NCBI GenBank assembly: GCA_024403035.1
Contig: JAKSSP010000003.1
Coordinates: 102,032-166,031 of the forward strand
From: Mogibacterium sp.
Lineage (GTDB): Bacteria > Bacillota > Clostridia > Peptostreptococcales > Anaerovoracaceae
Length of the DNA stretch: 64,000 nucleotides
Direction: 5' to 3'
The position numbers and the translations under genes were made by a program. Each line of letters starts with the position of its first letter. Within the stretch, counting starts at the first letter, position 1. Below are positions 44,519-52,876 of the stretch, piece after piece. A model generated the notes under the pieces. It searched no databases, was not told the origin of the DNA, and was given only the letters and a program-made list of their open reading frames with translations.

Positions 44519-45277
44519 CTATTCATCGGCCTTGACAACCACTCCGTCATATTTGAAGCAATCCATGAACCTCAGTTTAAAGAGGTTCTTTTTATGCAGC
44601 GAGTCTATGCGCTCTTTGGTAGCCGGATCGTCGATCTCGCCGGTGCGGATGTATCTGTCCAGAACCTCGTAGGTGAAGCCAAGTTTGTCCTCGTCTGACA
44701 TTCCCGAAAGCCCATCGGTAGGGACTTTGTCTATGAGAATCGAAGGGAGGCCAAGAACTCTGCCCATCGCTCTTATCTCGGCGGTAGTGAAGCAGGACAT
44801 GGCGCTGAAGTCACCTGCCGAGTCGCCGTATCTCGTCGAATAGCCTACCCAGTCTTCTGACAGGTTGCAGGTGTTCACGACTCTGCCATTGTGACTCTGG
44901 CCGACAGCATAGAGAGTCGACATGCGAAGGCGAGGCGGGAGGTTGATGATCGAATCCTTTGAGACTTCGATCTCTGCCAGTTCCATCTGTTCGATGATGG
45001 CATCGAACGCGGCCTTGATGTTGATGACGTAGTGCTTTATTCCGAGGTGCTCTACCAGCAGCTTGGCCATGTCTATGTCGGACTGCTCACCGTTAGGCAT
45101 AAGCACTCCTATGACTCTGTCACTACCGAGAGCATCACAGCAGAGAGCGGCAGCGATAGAGCTGTCCTTTCCCCCGCTGATACCGACTATCGCGTTGCAG
45201 CCCGGTCCGTTTCTATCGAACCAGTCTCTTATCCATTCAACTGTCGCCTTTGTGGCTTTATCAGCATCAAATCCCAT
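44519..45277 (-). CDS. nadE: Ammonia-dependent NAD+ synthase
   Basis: A 252-residue enzyme that amidates nicotinate adenine dinucleotide to NAD+ with ATP. The PP-loop SGGKDS is at residues 34-39, and the LSEDWVGYSTRYGDSAGDFS region holds the deamido-NAD binding site. There is no glutaminase domain, so ammonia is the nitrogen source. Good ribosome site (CGGAGG) before the ATG. It is a single gene between convergent and divergent neighbours, with an untyped 178-base intergenic region on its 5' side. Confidence 0.94.
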   Translation of the reverse strand: MGFDADKATKATVEWIRDWFDRNGPGCNAIVGISGGKDSSIAAALCCDALGSDRVIGVLMPNGEQSDIDMAKLLVEHLGIKHYVINIKAAFDAIIEQMELAEIEVSKDSIINLPPRLRMSTLYAVGQSHNGRVVNTCNLSEDWVGYSTRYGDSAGDFSAMSCFTTAEIRAMGRVLGLPSILIDKVPTDGLSGMSDEDKLGFTYEVLDRYIRTGEIDDPATKERIDSLHKKNLFKLRFMDCFKYDGVVVKADE

Positions 45278-45455
45278 AAATGCCTCCGTTCGTTTACAGA
45301 TAATACTATTGTGACCGAATCTTCAATTATGAATTAAAGATCAGCTGTGTTTCTTCACCCGCTGATTATATCATACAGCGGGGCTGTGGTATAATGATTC
45401 GGATAATAATTACACCGATACCGGGAGAGCCGGTACCGGACACAAGGAGAAATGA

Positions 45456-46421
45456 ATGAAACCGTATTACATCAAAGACCTCAGGCCTGATGAAGGTCAC
45501 CATATTGAAGACAGATATCTCGTGAAAAGCGCCGACATACGCGATGGCAACAACGGCAAGAGACACCTTTATATGTCGCTCGCCGACGCGACAGGAGACA
45601 TGCAGGCGGTGAAGTGGAATCTCACACCTGATGAGATAAAAGCTTTTTCAAAGATCGAATCAGGCATGGTAATAACGATAGTCGGCAGGTGCCGCGACTA
45701 CAAGGGCCAAAACCAGCTCGTTATCGATGTCATCAAGGGCAGGGCCCAGGAAGGCTCGTACGAGAGGGCCGATCTCTTCAAGGCCGCTCCTGAGAAGCCT
45801 GAGGATATGTATGATTTCATAGTCGGCCGCATAAAAGCCTTCGAAGACAAAGACCTCAAAAACCTTTGCCTCAGTTTCTATGAGGATGAAAAGGGACGTC
45901 TTATGTATTGGCCGGCAGCCATGAGCAATCACCACGCGGAATACGCCGGTCTGCTATGGCACGTCAAGAGAATGATGATGATGGGCGAACGCGCCTGCGA
46001 GGTCTACCCGTTTCTGAACAAGGACCTGCTCCTGGCGGGAGTCGCACTTCATGACATACAGAAGCTTGATGAGCTCGATTCCGACAAGAACGGGGTGGTT
46101 TCTGAGTACACACTTGAGGGCAAAATGCTGGGGCACCTTGTCATGGGAGTAGAGATCATAGGCGAGCGCTGCATGGAGCTGGGGATCGATGAAGAAAAGT
46201 GCCTTCTTATGCAGCACATGGCACTCAGCCATCACTATGAGCCTGAATTCGGCAGCCCTAAAAAGCCGCTGTTCCCGGAGGCAGAAATGCTCCATTACCT
46301 CGACATGGTCGACGCCAAGATGTTCGACATGGAGGATGCGCTCAGCAATGTAGAGCCGGGCGGCTTCAGCGAGAGGGTGTTCACGCTTGATAACAGGAGA
46401 CTCTATAAAAGGACATTCTGA
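45456..46421 (+). CDS. yhaM: YhaM-like 3'-5' exoribonuclease (OB fold plus HD domain)
   Basis: A 321-residue protein. Residues 1-105 make an OB-fold nucleic acid domain, and residues about 150-300 an HD phosphohydrolase domain with HHAEYAGLLWHVKRM and the metal-binding HD in GVALHDIQK. This is the layout of Bacillus YhaM and Staphylococcus Cbf1, 3'-5' exonucleases acting on RNA and ssDNA. The ribosome site is AAGGAG. A small hairpin TACCGG-GAGAG-CCGGTA lies in the leader at 45419-45435. It begins a tight operon with recD2 and comF. Confidence 0.9.
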   Translation: MKPYYIKDLRPDEGHHIEDRYLVKSADIRDGNNGKRHLYMSLADATGDMQAVKWNLTPDEIKAFSKIESGMVITIVGRCRDYKGQNQLVIDVIKGRAQEGSYERADLFKAAPEKPEDMYDFIVGRIKAFEDKDLKNLCLSFYEDEKGRLMYWPAAMSNHHAEYAGLLWHVKRMMMMGERACEVYPFLNKDLLLAGVALHDIQKLDELDSDKNGVVSEYTLEGKMLGHLVMGVEIIGERCMELGIDEEKCLLMQHMALSHHYEPEFGSPKKPLFPEAEMLHYLDMVDAKMFDMEDALSNVEPGGFSERVFTLDNRRLYKRTF

Positions 46422-46424
46422 TAA

Positions 46425-48659
46425 ATGCAGCAGGAAGGCAAGCTCGGAAAGATAATATTCAACAATCCTGAGAACGGCTATACCGTAGCGGTCTTCGATA
46501 CAGAAGAAGGCTCATTCCGTATAGCCGGTTCTTTTGCTGAGCCAAGGACAGGGACCGCATACAGGCTTGAGGGAAAATTCACCGTGCATCCTAAGTACGG
46601 CGAGCAGTTCAGCTTCGCAAGTTACGAAGAGGTGATGCCTGAAGGAGCCGATGCTATCCTCGAATTCCTTTCTGCAGGCAATATCAGGGGCATAGGTCCG
46701 GCTACGGCGAGAGCGATAGTCGAAACTTTCGGAGATGAGGCTTTGACAGTTATTGAGGAGACGCCGGAAAAACTGCTTCAGGTGAACGGAATAGGCGCAA
46801 AGACGCTTGCGAAGATCGCGGAATCTTTTGGTGAATCGAGAGAATTCGCGAATACATCGATAGAACTGCGGGAGCTCGGCATTGAGATGAGCGAGGCGGT
46901 ACGTGTCTACAAGATCTACGGCAGTGATTCGGTTCGCATCGTTAAGGAAAATCCGTATGTACTGGCTGAAGACATCCGCGGCATCAATTTCAACAAAGCG
47001 GATGAGATCGCCGCCCGCATAGGCGTAGAGCCTGACAGCAGCGTTAGGATAGAAAGCGGCATAAGATACATGCTCAAGGCCTGGGCGGCAAGCGGAAGCA
47101 CGCTGGTGCCTGAAAGGCTTCTTGTTGAAAAGACGGCGGCATTCCTCGATGTGATGATGGATAATGTCCATGACGCTCTGAGGGACATGGTGTTTGCCGG
47201 AGAGCTTGAAGAGGACAGCATCGATGACGTGCAGGTCATCTACCTGTATGGCTATTACCATGCGGAGCAGAGAGTGGCTCACGCGCTGATGAAGATCAGG
47301 AACGCGGCCGTCAGGCCCGTGCCGATGCAGTCAGGCACTGCCATCCACGCCGCGAGGGAAAATGCTCTTTCACTTAGCGGCGGAGAAGTAGAGCTCTCAG
47401 CCGAACAGCAGCGAGCGATCGAAGCCTGCCTTGCAAACAACATCACGATAATCACAGGCGGCCCGGGTACGGGCAAGACCACTATCATAAATACGCTCGT
47501 GAAGATATTCGACTTCGCGGGCCTTGAGACTGCGCTTGCGGCTCCTACAGGAAGAGCGGCCAAGCGCATGGAAGAAGCGTCCGGAAAGCCGGCGATGACC
47601 ATACACCGCCTGCTTGAATTCGTATGGTCCGATGAAGACGATACCCTAAACTTCGGCCGCAATGATGAGAATCCTCTGGAGCAGGACGTGATAATAATCG
47701 ACGAAGCATCGATGATAGATCTGATGCTGATGGACGGGCTGCTGAACGCGGTAAAAGAAGGGACACGCCTGATCTTTACGGGAGACGTTGACCAGCTTCC
47801 GTCAGTAGGAGCCGGCAATGTGCTGCGCGACATGATCGCGAGCGAGTGCATTCCGACCATACGCCTCAGGGAGATATTCCGCCAGGCCGAGGGCAGCGGC
47901 ATAGTCGCGAACTCGCATCTGATCAACAGCGGCGAGTACCCGGCGCAGCAGAGCGGAGACGACTTCTACATAATCAGCAAGAACAGCGAAAACAGCGTAA
48001 GCGACACCATAAAGGAGCTCATAGGCGGACGCATACAGTCGGGCTTTGACTTTGTGCGCTCGGCTGACGATATACAGGTGCTGACACCTACCAAGCGCGG
48101 CATACTCGGAGCGCCGAGCCTCAATGCAGTGCTCCAGGAGGTCATAAATCCTGCTGATGAGACCAAAGCTGAACTCAAATACGGAAGCGTGACCTTCCGC
48201 GAAGGCGACAAGGTGATGCAGCTCAGAAACAACTACGGCGCAGAGTGGCGTACCGACTTCATGTCGGCTGCCGGCGAGGGCGTGTTCAACGGCGATATGG
48301 GCATAGTCGAATCGATCGATACAGAAGACAAGACCATGACTGTCAGAATGGATGACCGCTTGATCGACTATTCCGGAGACATGCTTGAAGAGATAGACCT
48401 GGCGTATGCCGTGACCGTGCACAAGAGCCAGGGCGCGGAGTTTCCGGCCGTTATAATTCCGGTGCTCAACTTCCCGCCTATGCTCATGACCCGCAATTTA
48501 CTCTATACCGCGGTCACAAGAGGCAAGAAACTTGTGATCATAGTGGGCGATCCTAACCGTGTCCGCTCCATGATCGATAACAACCGCGCGGACGGCAGGT
48601 ATACGGGGCTCAGAGCACGCCTGATATCACTTGACGCAGACCCGTTCGGAAGGTACTGA
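46425..48659 (+). CDS. recD2: ATP-dependent DNA helicase RecD2
   Basis: A 744-residue SF1B 5'-3' helicase of the RecD2 type found in bacteria without RecBCD. The N-terminal OB-like domain and helix-hairpin-helix repeats (IRGIGPATARAIV, VNGIGAKTLAKIA) precede the motor. Walker A GGPGTGKTT lies near residue 346, DEASMID is motif II, and the final YAVTVHKSQGAEFPAV with YTAVTRGKK forms motifs V and VI. It starts three bases after yhaM and overlaps the comF operon. A role in replication fork and mismatch repair is known for Bacillus RecD2. Confidence 0.95.
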   Translation: MQQEGKLGKIIFNNPENGYTVAVFDTEEGSFRIAGSFAEPRTGTAYRLEGKFTVHPKYGEQFSFASYEEVMPEGADAILEFLSAGNIRGIGPATARAIVETFGDEALTVIEETPEKLLQVNGIGAKTLAKIAESFGESREFANTSIELRELGIEMSEAVRVYKIYGSDSVRIVKENPYVLAEDIRGINFNKADEIAARIGVEPDSSVRIESGIRYMLKAWAASGSTLVPERLLVEKTAAFLDVMMDNVHDALRDMVFAGELEEDSIDDVQVIYLYGYYHAEQRVAHALMKIRNAAVRPVPMQSGTAIHAARENALSLSGGEVELSAEQQRAIEACLANNITIITGGPGTGKTTIINTLVKIFDFAGLETALAAPTGRAAKRMEEASGKPAMTIHRLLEFVWSDEDDTLNFGRNDENPLEQDVIIIDEASMIDLMLMDGLLNAVKEGTRLIFTGDVDQLPSVGAGNVLRDMIASECIPTIRLREIFRQAEGSGIVANSHLINSGEYPAQQSGDDFYIISKNSENSVSDTIKELIGGRIQSGFDFVRSADDIQVLTPTKRGILGAPSLNAVLQEVINPADETKAELKYGSVTFREGDKVMQLRNNYGAEWRTDFMSAAGEGVFNGDMGIVESIDTEDKTMTVRMDDRLIDYSGDMLEEIDLAYAVTVHKSQGAEFPAVIIPVLNFPPMLMTRNLLYTAVTRGKKLVIIVGDPNRVRSMIDNNRADGRYTGLRARLISLDADPFGRY

Positions 48660-48661
48660 CT

Positions 48662-49447
48662 ATGGACGGTTCATGGCTCGGAAAACTCAGAAACGAATTG
48701 CTGCACCTGGTGTATCCACCGGGTCTTTATTGCATAAGCTGCGGAAAGATAACGGATGACAGCAGAACATACAGGCTGTGCAACGACTGCATGGCCTCGG
48801 TAAACTGGATCACGGACAGGCGCTGCGCCAAATGCGGCAGACCGCTGTCTCCGAACGACCCCGGAGAGACATGCTTCAGATGCTCCGTTAGAGAATCATC
48901 GGGCAGCCCTCAATGCTTCGACAAAGGTCATGCCTGCGCAGGCTACGGGGCTGTTGAGCAGTCGGTCATATTTGCGCTCAAATACGGCAGCCGTCCCGAC
49001 ATCGGCGGCACCTTGGGAGAGATACTGTATGACCGCATGGCCTCCGAATACGGAGAAGACGTTCTTGCCGGCATGTACGATCTGGTGACGCCGGTGCCGA
49101 CGCATAGGGATAAGCAGGCAGTAAGAGGCTACAACCATGCGGATCTCATGGGAAAGCGCTTCGCTAAGCGGGCCGGTCTCCGTTATGATCCGGAGATCGT
49201 GAAAAGAACGCGCCCGACATTGCCGATGAAGGGCCTGGGCCCGGAAGCAAGAATGGCTAACATACAGGGAGCGTTTGACGTACGGGCCCGCAAACTCCCG
49301 CTGATAGCCGGGGCGCGTATCCTGCTGATAGATGATATCTTCACGACCGGAGCGACCATAGATGAGATAGCGCGCATATTAAAAGACGCGGGTGCATCCC
49401 GCGTCGATTTCCTTGCCTTTGCCGCAGCAGGCGATATGATAAATTAG
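48662..49447 (+). CDS. comFC: ComF-family phosphoribosyltransferase-fold protein
   Basis: A 261-residue ComFC/GntX-like protein needed in competent bacteria for handling incoming ssDNA. The N-terminal zinc ribbon has two pairs of CxxC cysteines (CISCGK, CNDC, CAKCGRP, CFRC). The C-terminal domain has the PRPP loop ILLIDDIFTTGATI with the Asp-Asp motif. It is two bases downstream of recD2, suggesting a DNA-repair and uptake operon. No ComEC or ComFA gene is present in the window. Its last four bases overlap the convergent pseudouridine synthase gene. Confidence 0.93.
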   Translation: MDGSWLGKLRNELLHLVYPPGLYCISCGKITDDSRTYRLCNDCMASVNWITDRRCAKCGRPLSPNDPGETCFRCSVRESSGSPQCFDKGHACAGYGAVEQSVIFALKYGSRPDIGGTLGEILYDRMASEYGEDVLAGMYDLVTPVPTHRDKQAVRGYNHADLMGKRFAKRAGLRYDPEIVKRTRPTLPMKGLGPEARMANIQGAFDVRARKLPLIAGARILLIDDIFTTGATIDEIARILKDAGASRVDFLAFAAAGDMIN

Positions 49448-50154
49448 ACTCCGAGTGCCTCAAGCTCATCCGCGGTCAGGCGCCGGCACTCGCCCGGCTC
49501 AAGATCCGGATCCAGAGACAGTGGGCCCATGGAAAGCCGTTTCAGATATGAGACTTCGGCTCCCACGGAACTGAACATGCGCTTCACCTGATGGAACTTG
49601 CCCTCGCGTATGGTGATCTCTGCTTCAGATGTGTATTCTTCTTCTGAAACGGACAGTATCTTCAGATCCGCAGGCATGCATTCAAGGCCGTCAGAGAGGG
49701 CAAGCCCTTCTCTGAACAGTTCTACATCCGGCTCACCGAGTATGCCTGACACTTCAGCATAATAGACCTTATCCACATGATGTTTCGGCGACAGAAGGCG
49801 GTGCGAAAGCGCGCCGTCATTTGTTATGAGAAGAAGCCCTTCGGTATCCCGGTCAAGACGTCCGACAGGGAAAAGGTCTCTTCGCTTCGGCTCCGGGATC
49901 AGGTCGATAACAGTTTCTTCTCTGTCATCCTCGCTTGCGCTGATGACGCCCGCAGGCTTGTTCATCATGTAGTAAACGAATTCCTCATACCTGATAACCG
50001 TCCCCTTGAAGACTACGCGCGAGGACGCGTCAACACCGTGGCCGGGATCCTTTATGACTTCCCCGTCGACGCTGACGCCGCCCTTGCGGATATCCTTTTT
50101 CAGTTCGCTTCTCGTACCGACACCCATGTCGGACAGATACTTGTCCAGTCTCAT
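49444..50154 (-). CDS. rsuA: RsuA-family 16S rRNA pseudouridine synthase
   Basis: A 236-residue enzyme that isomerises a uridine in rRNA. Residues 1-60 form an S4 RNA-binding domain (RLDKYLSDMGVGTRSELKK), followed by the catalytic GRLDRDTEGLLLITNDG block near residue 100 with the active-site Asp. The family (RsuA/RluB/E/F) is clear; RsuA, acting on 16S U516, is the most common single copy in Firmicutes but other sites are possible. I begin at 50154, where the S4 domain starts; the long open extension upstream to 50280 is not homologous. Confidence 0.9.
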   Translation of the reverse strand: MRLDKYLSDMGVGTRSELKKDIRKGGVSVDGEVIKDPGHGVDASSRVVFKGTVIRYEEFVYYMMNKPAGVISASEDDREETVIDLIPEPKRRDLFPVGRLDRDTEGLLLITNDGALSHRLLSPKHHVDKVYYAEVSGILGEPDVELFREGLALSDGLECMPADLKILSVSEEEYTSEAEITIREGKFHQVKRMFSSVGAEVSYLKRLSMGPLSLDPDLEPGECRRLTADELEALGV

Positions 50155-50334
50155 ATTACAATTGTAACACAACGTCCCTGCCGCGTTGAGAGAAGAGGTG
50201 CAATTTGATATATTTAGAATCGATGAAAAGATGAGAATGTTTATAGCGATACAACTGAATGATGACATGAAAGACAGCAAATTGTAAAAGAAGACTGGAA
50301 CATTTCGCTATAAGAGAATATAATCAAATAAACA

Positions 50335-50416
50335 CCAGGGGAGCATTTGCTGAGAGATCCCGAGCGGGATGACCCTTACACCTGATCCGGATAATGCCGG
50401 CGTAGGGAGGTAAATA
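50335..50416 (+). promoter_or_regulatory. TPP riboswitch (THI element)
   Basis: The conserved core is complete: GGGGAGC near 50338, CTGAGA at 50350-50355, GACCCTT, ACCTGATC, GGATAATGCC and GCGTAGGGA. It lies directly upstream of thiT, so thiamine uptake is turned down when thiamine pyrophosphate is abundant. Confidence 0.96.
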
Positions 50417-50448
50417 GTGCAGAACTTTTTTGTTTTGCTTTCAGCGCG

Positions 50449-50479
50449 CTCCTTAATGAATCCATTAAGGAGGTTTTTT
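50449..50479 (+). promoter_or_regulatory. thiT expression platform: hairpin over the ribosome site
   Basis: CTCCTTAATG and CATTAAGGAG form a 10-bp stem that hides the Shine-Dalgarno AAGGAGG, and six T residues follow immediately before the ATG at 50480. The same element can act as an intrinsic terminator or a sequestrator. Confidence 0.8.
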
Positions 50480-51031
50480 ATGGATAAGAATAACAGCAGA
50501 AGAAATTACACCAGTAAACTTACGACCACAGCGCTGTTGGTAGCGCTTGCGATCATCCTCGATCAAATCAAACTTTTCGAGATGCCTCAGGGCGGAGCAG
50601 TCACACTTTTTGGAACACTGCCGATAATCGCGCTCGGATATCTGCTGGGAACCAGATGGGGACTGCTTGGCGGCGCCGTAACGGGGCTGCTGAACCTCAT
50701 CTTCGGAGGATATGTCATCCATCCTGTCCAGATGATACTCGACTATGTTATAGCCTTTGCGGTCATGGGACTGTCGGGACTGGTGAGGAACAGAAAGAAT
50801 GGCCTGACCAAGGGGTATCTGCTTGGCGTCTTCTGCAGATACATCTGCGCGGTCATCAGTGGAGTGGTCTTCTTCGGAGAGTACGCACCTGAGAACTTCA
50901 ATGCTCTCACATGGTCGTTGTGGTACAATATTACATATCTGGCGGTAGAGGGGGTAATGACTGTTATCGTCATCAACATACCGGCAGTAAAGAAGATGTT
51001 TGAGCGCTTCAGGGCGCAGCTGGCAAACTGA
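50480..51031 (+). CDS. thiT: Thiamine-specific ECF transporter S component ThiT
   Basis: A 183-residue membrane protein that binds thiamine and works with a shared ECF energizing module encoded elsewhere. Five to six hydrophobic segments begin near residue 18 (TTALLVALAIILD). Family hallmarks are GAVTLFGTLPIIALGYLLGTRWG and GLLNLIFGGYVIHPVQMILDY. A TPP riboswitch upstream confirms the vitamin. The start is ATG 50480, behind the sequestered AAGGAGG; the in-frame GTG at 50417 would lie within the riboswitch. Confidence 0.95.
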   Translation: MDKNNSRRNYTSKLTTTALLVALAIILDQIKLFEMPQGGAVTLFGTLPIIALGYLLGTRWGLLGGAVTGLLNLIFGGYVIHPVQMILDYVIAFAVMGLSGLVRNRKNGLTKGYLLGVFCRYICAVISGVVFFGEYAPENFNALTWSLWYNITYLAVEGVMTVIVINIPAVKKMFERFRAQLAN

Positions 51032-51088
51032 TACACGTGCTTGATGTATAATAGGGATGTACGATCGGCGGATGGAGAGGTTGTGATC

Positions 51089-52036
51089 ATGGCCAAAAAG
51101 AAAGATACGGGCATTGTCGTTATAGGAGCGGCGTTCGTGGATATAAAGGGATATCCATACGCGCAGTACATACCGGGCGGACGCAACTCGGGACATGTGG
51201 TTGAAGTGCATGGCGGAGTCGCCCGCAATATAGTCGAGGACATAGCCAACGTAGAACTGAGGCCTACTTTTGTGACTGTCGTGGATCCGAAAGGCATCAG
51301 CAATGACGTAGTCGACAAGCTTACAAAGCATAAGGTCAATACTGAATACATAGGGCGTTACGAAGGCGGTCTCGGCACCTGGCTCGCCATATTCGACAAC
51401 AGCGGTGACGTGGCCGCTTCCATATCCAAGAGGCCGGACATCTCCAGGATCGCTGACATCCTTGATGAAAAGGGCGACGAGATATTCAAGGCTGCGGACA
51501 GCATTGCTGTAGAGTTCGACGTCGATGTACCTACACTCAAAAGGGTGCTGGAACTTGCAGAGAAGCACGGCAAAAGGGTATATGCGCCGGTCTCAAACAT
51601 GTCCATTGCCATGGAACGCAGGGACCTGCTTCAAAGCATCAGCTGTCTGGTGTGCAATCTTGAAGAGGCGGGACTGCTCTTCTCCGAAGACTATGAGGGC
51701 AAAGAGCCGGACGAGATGAGTGAGATACTCTCCACCAAGATCTCGCAGGCAAGGATCCCTGCCATGGTAGTCACGATGGGAGGCGAGGGAGCTGTATATG
51801 CGTCGATCGAAGGAGACAAGGGACACTGCCCGGCGCCTAAGACGGAGGTAAGAGATACTACCGGAGCGGGAGATGCTTTCTTTGCTGGAGTGGTCATTGG
51901 ACTGACCTACGGAAAGACACTTGGTGAGTCCTGCGCGATCGGTACAAGACTTGCGAATTCAGTCATTGTTACCGATGAAAACATCTGCCCGAGATTTCTT
52001 CCGGCGGAGTTCGGACTCGATGTAAACAAAGAATAA
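51089..52036 (+). CDS. PfkB-family carbohydrate or nucleoside kinase
   Basis: A 315-residue ribokinase-fold enzyme. The catalytic signature DTTGAGDAFFAGV is near residue 256, and the sugar-binding GGVARNIVEDIANV appears near 47-60, as in pseudouridine and ribokinase-type members. The N-terminal VIGAAFVDIKGYP strand is typical. Pseudouridine kinase is a reasonable guess because of the GGVARNIAENLARL-like stretch known in that group, but no PsuG glycosidase gene is adjacent. The start at 51089 follows GGAGAGG. It ends at the terminator at 52050. Confidence 0.87.
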   Translation: MAKKKDTGIVVIGAAFVDIKGYPYAQYIPGGRNSGHVVEVHGGVARNIVEDIANVELRPTFVTVVDPKGISNDVVDKLTKHKVNTEYIGRYEGGLGTWLAIFDNSGDVAASISKRPDISRIADILDEKGDEIFKAADSIAVEFDVDVPTLKRVLELAEKHGKRVYAPVSNMSIAMERRDLLQSISCLVCNLEEAGLLFSEDYEGKEPDEMSEILSTKISQARIPAMVVTMGGEGAVYASIEGDKGHCPAPKTEVRDTTGAGDAFFAGVVIGLTYGKTLGESCAIGTRLANSVIVTDENICPRFLPAEFGLDVNKE

Positions 52037-52049
52037 AACAGCAGTTATC

Positions 52050-52078
52050 AAAGCGGCGCGGCAGCGCCGCGTTTTATT
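52050..52078 (+). terminator. Terminator of the PfkB kinase gene
   Basis: GCGGCGC-GGCA-GCGCCGC stem of 7 GC pairs followed by GTTTTATT. Confidence 0.85.
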
Positions 52079-52120
52079 GATAAAAAACATAGAAAAGCAC
52101 AGAAAACGACGCCTTTTCCC

Positions 52121-52188
52121 TTGCGGTAAACAGTACTCGATGATAGAATCGACAATGGGAAACGTTGACTATCTGCAAAGTTTCCTAT
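52121..52188 (+). promoter_or_regulatory. tetR-like gene promoter and operator
   Basis: TTGCGG (52121-52126) and TAGAAT (52144-52149) have a 17-base spacer. Just at the expected start, ATGGGAAACGTT (52155-52166) and AAAGTTTCCTAT (52177-52188) form an inverted repeat with 10 of 12 matches, a fitting autoregulatory site for the TetR protein encoded next. Confidence 0.65.
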
Positions 52189-52222
52189 CCCTCTAAGGGG
52201 GATGGGGAAAGGGGGACTGAAA

Positions 52223-52795
52223 ATGGCAGTTAATAACGACCTTCGTGTCCGCATCCTTGATGAGGCTGCGAGACAGTTTGACAAAAAGGGAATCAAATTC
52301 ACGATGGATGATCTTGCCCGCTCTCTGGGCATGAGCAAGAAGACCATTTATACAGTTTTCGAAGACAAAAGGCAGATCATGAATGACACGATCGACCGCT
52401 TCTTCGAAGACGCTTTTGTCCAGGAACAGGAGATCCTGAACGATGAAACCATTGGCGTATTAGAGAAGCTGAGACGCATTATCGGCTCGGTACCTGAGAG
52501 ATACACTCAGAACGATCTCACTCAGCTCTATGTGCTTAAGGAAAAATACCCTTCGGTATACAGACACTGGCAGCACTGCCGTGAGAATTACTGGAACAGC
52601 GTTCAGGTGCTTCTTGACAAAGGCATAGAAGAGGGCTTCTTCAGGCCTGTCACCATGCCTGTTCTCAAGACGATGTTCCAGTCGACCATAGAACAGTTCT
52701 TCCAGAATGACGTGCTCGTTAAAAACCATATCTCATACAGGGAGGCCCTTGATGAGGTCGCGTCGATCCTTGTGACTGGGATCATAAAGATATAG
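52223..52795 (+). CDS. TetR/AcrR-family transcriptional regulator
   Basis: A 190-residue repressor. Residues 7-53 hold the TetR helix-turn-helix (FTMDDLARSLGMSKKTIYTVFEDKRQIM), followed by a helical ligand domain with no strong similarity to a known effector class. The start at 52223 follows GGGGG. It lies 81 bases before the large FAD/Fe-S oxidoreductase gene and may control it as well as itself. A palindromic AACGTT core occurs in that gap (near 52841), but it does not match the operator at 52155. Confidence 0.88.
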   Translation: MAVNNDLRVRILDEAARQFDKKGIKFTMDDLARSLGMSKKTIYTVFEDKRQIMNDTIDRFFEDAFVQEQEILNDETIGVLEKLRRIIGSVPERYTQNDLTQLYVLKEKYPSVYRHWQHCRENYWNSVQVLLDKGIEEGFFRPVTMPVLKTMFQSTIEQFFQNDVLVKNHISYREALDEVASILVTGIIKI

Positions 52796-52876
52796 TTTCG
52801 GTAAGCAGCTCTTCAGGGCGCCACAAATAAAAGAGTTTGTAATAAACGTTATTGTAAGAGAAAGAGAGGGAAAAGT

